The notes under the pieces were generated by a model. That model saw only the letters and a list, made by a program, of their open reading frames with translations. It had not been told where the DNA came from and made no database searches. The position numbers and the translations under genes are program-made. DNA of 64,000 bases from Ga0077555 sp050250755 (GTDB taxonomy: Bacteria; Pseudomonadota; Alphaproteobacteria; Rhizobiales; Hyphomicrobiaceae): assembly GCA_050250755.1 (NCBI GenBank), contig JBFWOB010000002.1, positions 124,001-188,000 of the forward strand. The letters are read 5' to 3'. Shown in pieces: positions 60,628 to 64,000 of this stretch (positions are counted from its first letter, which is position 1; every line of letters begins with the position of its first letter).

Positions 60628-61191
60628 ATGACCATCATTCAAACACAGGGCGTCCATCACATCACGCTCAATGGAGCAGATCGGCAGACCTCGATCGATT
60701 TCTGGGAGGGCGTACTCGGAATGCCCCTCGTCTTCGAGCAGCCGAACCTTGATGACCACACCGTGAACCATCTCTATTTCGATCCCGGCGATGGGCGCCT
60801 CATTACGATTTTCACCAGCGAGGACCGGCGCCCCGACGCGCGTCCCAATCCCAATGGTATCGGGAACTTGCACCATCTCGCCTTCATGGTGTCTCGCGCG
60901 ACCTACACGCAATCGGCGCACCGCCTTGCCGACGCCGGGTACGCTACGTCGGGTGAGGTCGATCGCGGCTTCATGGACTCGATCTATTTCCGTGATCCAC
61001 TCGGCCAGCTTATGGAGCTTGCCGCGTACAAGTTCGATCCCCCGGCCGGAGCAACCCATGCGGACGTCCTGCACGAGGCTCACAAGATTCGGCTCGACGC
61101 AGGCGCGATCAATATCGCCGACGAGCATCTGGCCGATGCAATCGCGACATTGGTAGCGCGGCGCCACCCTCGGACCAACAAAAGCACCTGA
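60628..61191 (+). CDS. VOC-family (glyoxalase/dioxygenase) protein
   Basis: A 187-residue protein with the first bab-bab unit GVHHITLNGADRQTSIDFWE and the second LHHLAFMVSRATYTQSAHRL. Metal ligands are His in HHI, His in LHHLAF and Glu in QLMELAAY. The ATG at 60628 follows GGAG. The pattern is of ring-cleaving dioxygenase-like or lyase VOC proteins; substrate unknown. It is divergent from trxB. Confidence 0.88.
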   Translation: MTIIQTQGVHHITLNGADRQTSIDFWEGVLGMPLVFEQPNLDDHTVNHLYFDPGDGRLITIFTSEDRRPDARPNPNGIGNLHHLAFMVSRATYTQSAHRLADAGYATSGEVDRGFMDSIYFRDPLGQLMELAAYKFDPPAGATHADVLHEAHKIRLDAGAINIADEHLADAIATLVARRHPRTNKST

Positions 61192-61276
61192 GACGGCCAT
61201 CGTCAGACGTACGTGCGGGTATGAGAAGCGACGGAATTGCAAGCCGCGCATATCGATATCGATCGGAGATGGTGCG

Positions 61277-61591
61277 TCATTTCGGTGCCGGAAGCGGGTC
61301 GCGCGCATCCTGATCCGTAGTGCATCGCCAGCGCTCCGGCTGACAAGCGATGCCCGGCGTAGAGCATCCGATCCCGCCATTTTCGGCTCGCAGGCAAAGC
61401 TCGCAGCCGTTGGTCCGTTCGCGACACTGAGGGTGACGCGCGATCGAATCCGCCAATGTACCGGGAGCCGGTGCCGCATCGGCTGTCGGGGAGGGCAGCT
61501 CCGGTGCGGGCAGCGGCTGAGCAGACACCGACACGATAGTCGCAAGCACAGACACGCTCGTCAGGACGGCTGTAATCGCTCTTGCCCGCAT
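61277..61591 (-). CDS. Small secreted Cys-rich protein (104 aa)
   Basis: A 104-residue protein with a signal peptide (about residues 1-24, hydrophobic AVLTSVSVLATIVSVSA) and a Pro/Ala-rich linker. The C-terminal 50 residues hold seven Cys (HPQCRERTNGCELCLRAENG, IGCSTPGIACQP, RWRCTTD), a disulfide-rich mini-domain. No known family. It stands between the VOC gene and a glutathione S-transferase gene. Confidence 0.65.
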   Translation of the reverse strand: MRARAITAVLTSVSVLATIVSVSAQPLPAPELPSPTADAAPAPGTLADSIARHPQCRERTNGCELCLRAENGGIGCSTPGIACQPERWRCTTDQDARDPLPAPK

Positions 61592-61628
61592 TCATTCACC
61601 CATCGCAGCGGGTTACGCGCCGGCCGCA

Positions 61629-62264
61629 TCAGGACTGCCGATCCTGGATCTCCTTGTCCTTCGCAATCGCGCGCTGCAACGCCGGACGCTCGAGAAGACG
61701 TGTCACATAGCTCGTGAATTCCGGACGCTCCGGCAGAAGACCGAACTGCATCGTCCAGCGAATCGCCGACCCGAGATAGACGTCCAGTGCCGAAAAGCGA
61801 TCGCCCAGCGCCCATGGCCCCTTGGCAACGGCCTGCGCGACAGTCTCGATCGTCGTCTCGATATCGCCATATGGCATCATCGATGGCGAGCCCGGTTCGC
61901 GACCGAGCGCCTTGTCGATCAGCGCCGGCTCCAGGCAGTTGCCCTGAAAGAACATCCAGCGCAGATAGGGCCCGCGCTGCGGATCGCCGATTGCAGGCGC
62001 AAGAGCCGCCTTTGGATAGGCATCCGCCAAATACAGACAAATGGCGCCGACCTCGGTCACGAGCACGCCGTCATGCTCGAGGGCCGGTACCTTGCCCATC
62101 GGATTGATCGCCAGATAGTCCGGCTGCCGCTGTTCGCCTTTCTTGAGATCGACGATGTGAAGCTCATAGGGCTCACCGACTTCCTCCAGCATCCAAAGGA
62201 CCGTCGAGGATCGGCTGGGTGCGGCGTGGTGAAGTTTGAGACGCGGAGATGACGACGCTGTCAT
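61629..62264 (-). CDS. Glutathione S-transferase family protein
   Basis: A 211-residue protein from the ATG at 62264 (AGGA upstream). The N-terminal thioredoxin fold (about 1-85) has LHHAAPSRSSTVLWMLEEVGEPYELHIVD and AINPMGKVPALEHDGVLVTEVGAICLYLADAYP in its parts; the C-terminal domain ends with ERPEFTSYVTRLLERPALQRA. The active-site Ser is in APSRSST. Its neighbour upstream is a 2-hydroxyacid dehydrogenase gene. Unrelated in detail to the GST at 38410. Confidence 0.92.
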   Translation of the reverse strand: MTASSSPRLKLHHAAPSRSSTVLWMLEEVGEPYELHIVDLKKGEQRQPDYLAINPMGKVPALEHDGVLVTEVGAICLYLADAYPKAALAPAIGDPQRGPYLRWMFFQGNCLEPALIDKALGREPGSPSMMPYGDIETTIETVAQAVAKGPWALGDRFSALDVYLGSAIRWTMQFGLLPERPEFTSYVTRLLERPALQRAIAKDKEIQDRQS

Positions 62265-62307
62265 GAATCCATCCTGCAAAGTCACATTCGACGGAGGCTG
62301 GCTTCGA

Positions 62308-63264
62308 TCAGTAGCCGCGCGCGCGATCGACGACATTCTCGAGCGGCTCGCCTGCCTCGTAGCTTTTGATCTGGGTTACAATGTAATCCGAGATCGTCTC
62401 GGCATCACTGTCAGCGGCATTGTGTGGCGTGACCGTGACCTTCGGATGGCGCCAGAACGGACTGTCGGCGGTAATTGGCTCGGCATGGAACACATCGAGC
62501 GTAGCGCCGCCAAGCGTACCGTCATCGAGGCAGGCGAGAATGTCCGCCTCATTTTGAAGCCCGCCGCGTCCTGCGTTGATGAGAACCGGAGCGCCGAGCC
62601 GCCCATCACGGGCCAATCCCTCGAAGAGCTTGCGGTTCAGCATTCCCTCCGTGTCATAGGTCAACGGCACGAGTGCGACGAGAATATCGGTTCGTGCGAG
62701 GAACGGCCCCAATTCGGCGTCGCCCGCGAACGACGTGATGCCGTCGAGATGCTTGCGGGTGCGACTCCAGCCAGCCACATCAAAGCCGATGCGCGCCAGC
62801 ACTTCAGCGGCATCCTGGCCGAGCTCGCCCAGCCCCAGAATGCCAACGCGCATCGCGGACGCGGCCCACTGATCCTTCGCCTCCCATGTGCATCGTGCCT
62901 GCGCCGCGTCGAGCATCCTCTGGCGCCGGTGATACATCAGGCAATGCAGAACGACGTACTCTGTCATGCGCTTTGTCAGGTCCTGCGCGACGACCCGGAC
63001 CAGCGGTAGATCGGGAAGCGTCGTGTCCTTCAGGAGCGCGTCGACACCGGCGCCGAGATTGAAGATCACTTCGAGTTTTGGAAATTTGGACAAGAGACCC
63101 GGATCCGGCTTCCACACGGCCGCATAGCGAAAGGCTTCCGCGTTCGCTGCCGCTTCGGCCCCCGATGCGATCAGGCGTCCCGGCAGGCGCTCGCTGAAGC
63201 GCCGCCGCCAAGGCTCGGGTCCCCAATTCTCACCGGAGCCGTTGATGACGAGAAGAAGGGACAT
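62308..63264 (-). CDS. 2-Hydroxyacid dehydrogenase, GhrA-like
   Basis: A 318-residue NAD(P)-dependent D-2-hydroxyacid dehydrogenase. The nucleotide motif is GILGLGELGQDAAEVL, the catalytic Arg is in INAGRGGL and the His in VTPHNAADS. It resembles glyoxylate/hydroxypyruvate reductase A. The ATG at 63264 follows GGAG. It lies 43 bases upstream of the GST gene on the same strand. Confidence 0.92.
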   Translation of the reverse strand: MSLLLVINGSGENWGPEPWRRRFSERLPGRLIASGAEAAANAEAFRYAAVWKPDPGLLSKFPKLEVIFNLGAGVDALLKDTTLPDLPLVRVVAQDLTKRMTEYVVLHCLMYHRRQRMLDAAQARCTWEAKDQWAASAMRVGILGLGELGQDAAEVLARIGFDVAGWSRTRKHLDGITSFAGDAELGPFLARTDILVALVPLTYDTEGMLNRKLFEGLARDGRLGAPVLINAGRGGLQNEADILACLDDGTLGGATLDVFHAEPITADSPFWRHPKVTVTPHNAADSDAETISDYIVTQIKSYEAGEPLENVVDRARGY

Positions 63265-63317
63265 ATCGGACTCCAATGAAGTGCGGGACCTGCCTCGATC
63301 CTTGCCGCGATCGCTGA

Positions 63318-64000
63318 CTAGCTGGCGGCCGCGCCGCGATGCTTGACCTCGAGGTTCAGTGCGGCGGCGAGCAACGCCTTCGTATAATCCTGCTGAGGCT
63401 TCTGGAAGAGCGCCTGTGATGGGCCTTCCTCCACCACCTTCCCGTCCTTCATGACGATGACGTGGTTCGAGAGAGCGCGCACGACGCGAAGATCGTGGCT
63501 GATGAAGAGATACGCCAACTCGCGCTTCGACTGAAGGTCCCGCAGCAGGTCCACGATCTGTGCCTGCACGCTCATGTCGAGCGCACTCGTCGGCTCATCC
63601 AGCATGATGAACTTCGGCTCCAGCACCATGGCGCGAGCAATGGCAATGCGCTGACGCTGACCGCCGGAGAACTCGTGCGGATAGCGGTCCTGCGTCGCCG
63701 GATCGAGCCCCACCTCGACGAGCGCCCGGCCGACCCGCTCACGCCGTGCGTCCGCGTCGAGACTCCGGTCCTGGATAGTGAGCCCTTCCTCGATGATCTG
63801 GCCGATCGAAAGGCGCGGCGAAAGTGAGCCGTAGGGGTCCTGAAAGACGATCTGCATCTGCTTGCGGAGGGGACGCATGGCTTTCGAATCGAGACGATCG
63901 ATCCGATCACCGAGATAAACAATCGGCCCATTCGACGAGACGAGGCGCAGAATCGCGAGTCCCAGCGTGGTCTTGCCCGATCCGGACTCTCCGACCACGC
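63318..64000 (-). CDS. Peptide ABC transporter ATP-binding protein (YejF-like), 5' end missing
   Basis: The N-terminal part lies beyond the right edge; the visible frame starts in the middle of the ATP-binding domain. GESGSGKTTL is the Walker A motif, HEFSGGQRQRIAIARA the signature motif, FIMLDEPTSALD the Walker B motif and ISHDLRVVRAL the switch His. The sequence corresponds to the second half of the fused two-domain ATPase YejF or to an OppF-like subunit. It hydrolyses ATP to power uptake of peptides. The downstream genes on the strand are the GhrA-like dehydrogenase and GST. Confidence 0.9.
   Translation of the reverse strand, partial: VVGESGSGKTTLGLAILRLVSSNGPIVYLGDRIDRLDSKAMRPLRKQMQIVFQDPYGSLSPRLSIGQIIEEGLTIQDRSLDADARRERVGRALVEVGLDPATQDRYPHEFSGGQRQRIAIARAMVLEPKFIMLDEPTSALDMSVQAQIVDLLRDLQSKRELAYLFISHDLRVVRALSNHVIVMKDGKVVEEGPSQALFQKPQQDYTKALLAAALNLEVKHRGAAAS

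Noticed and set aside
1..64000. tRNA, rRNA, CRISPR array, insertion sequences or prophage
   Set aside because: I looked for tRNA T-loop patterns, repeated spacers, transposase and integrase motifs and saw none. A tRNA could still be missed by eye.

Overview
The window is an ordinary, densely packed chromosomal segment of an alphaproteobacterium, most likely a member of the Hyphomicrobiales (Rhizobiales). The placement rests on a combination that is typical of that group: a SAM-II riboswitch in front of metX-metW, a serC-type RNA leader in front of serC-serA, a RecA of alphaproteobacterial type, a bolA-grxD pair, a trxB-LysR pair, high GC content and many four-base start/stop overlaps. No rRNA or tRNA gene, insertion sequence, prophage, integrase or CRISPR array was recognised. 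The genes are mostly housekeeping genes mixed with accessory enzymes.

Layout. 1-1334 (minus): two adjacent genes of unknown function, one cut by the left edge. 1585-6179 (plus): an EamA transporter, an Lrp/AsnC regulator coupled to a GNAT acetyltransferase, recA with an unusual promoter, and queC overlapping a small unknown gene. 6323-9299: a tightly coupled UxaA-family dehydratase, SRPBCC protein and EamA transporter. 9421-11514: sigma70-like promoter, SAM-II riboswitch, terminator, metX and metW. 11755-14820: a secreted matrixin-like protease, a PRC-barrel protein, a methyltransferase that may be translated from a leaderless mRNA, and gloB. 14921-15073: an intergenic inverted-repeat element. 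15150-18208 (minus): operon apt-mtnA-pncA-lipB. 18504-23389: a charged-repeat membrane protein, an HWE-type sensor kinase, a methyltransferase, and an N,N-dimethylformamidase large-subunit homologue without a visible small subunit. 23428-26558 (minus): a von Willebrand A protein and a shorter companion sharing repeat units. 26643-30687: nitroreductase, Maf, YacG, a DHCW-type cupin and recJ.

30827-35659: a two-subunit thiamine-pyrophosphate decarboxylase, a methylmalonyl-CoA epimerase-like protein, a serine hydrolase, and a coupled lipid kinase and PAP2 phosphatase. 35813-41455: bolA, grxD, a PqiA-like membrane protein, trmO, a glutathione S-transferase, a class II aldolase, and the nfeD/SPFH pair. 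41736-44730 (minus): the serine pathway genes serC-serA under an RNA leader. 44986-51350: a DUF3754-like protein, prmA, a DUF1127-like small protein, an Xaa-Pro aminopeptidase, a CAP protein, and an AHSA1/ArsR pair preceded by nested palindromes. 51397-60419 (mostly minus): an AidB-like acyl-CoA dehydrogenase, LysR regulators, cytochrome b561, a RibD reductase-domain protein, leuC with an upstream terminator, LysR and trxB. 60628-64000: a VOC protein, a small Cys-rich secreted protein, a glutathione S-transferase, a GhrA-like dehydrogenase, and a YejF-like ABC ATPase cut by the right edge.

Functional themes are sulfur and one-carbon metabolism (metX, metW, apt, mtnA, serA, serC), thiol redox and detoxification (trxB, grxD, gloB, two glutathione S-transferases, VOC proteins) and DNA repair (recA, recJ). 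The strongest non-coding signals are the SAM-II riboswitch, the serC leader, the palindromes before the ArsR unit, and the terminator upstream of leuC. I found no convincing wholly new multi-gene system. The best candidates for new biology are the orphan dimethylformamidase-like subunit, the VWA/repeat-protein pair and the palindromic ArsR leader.
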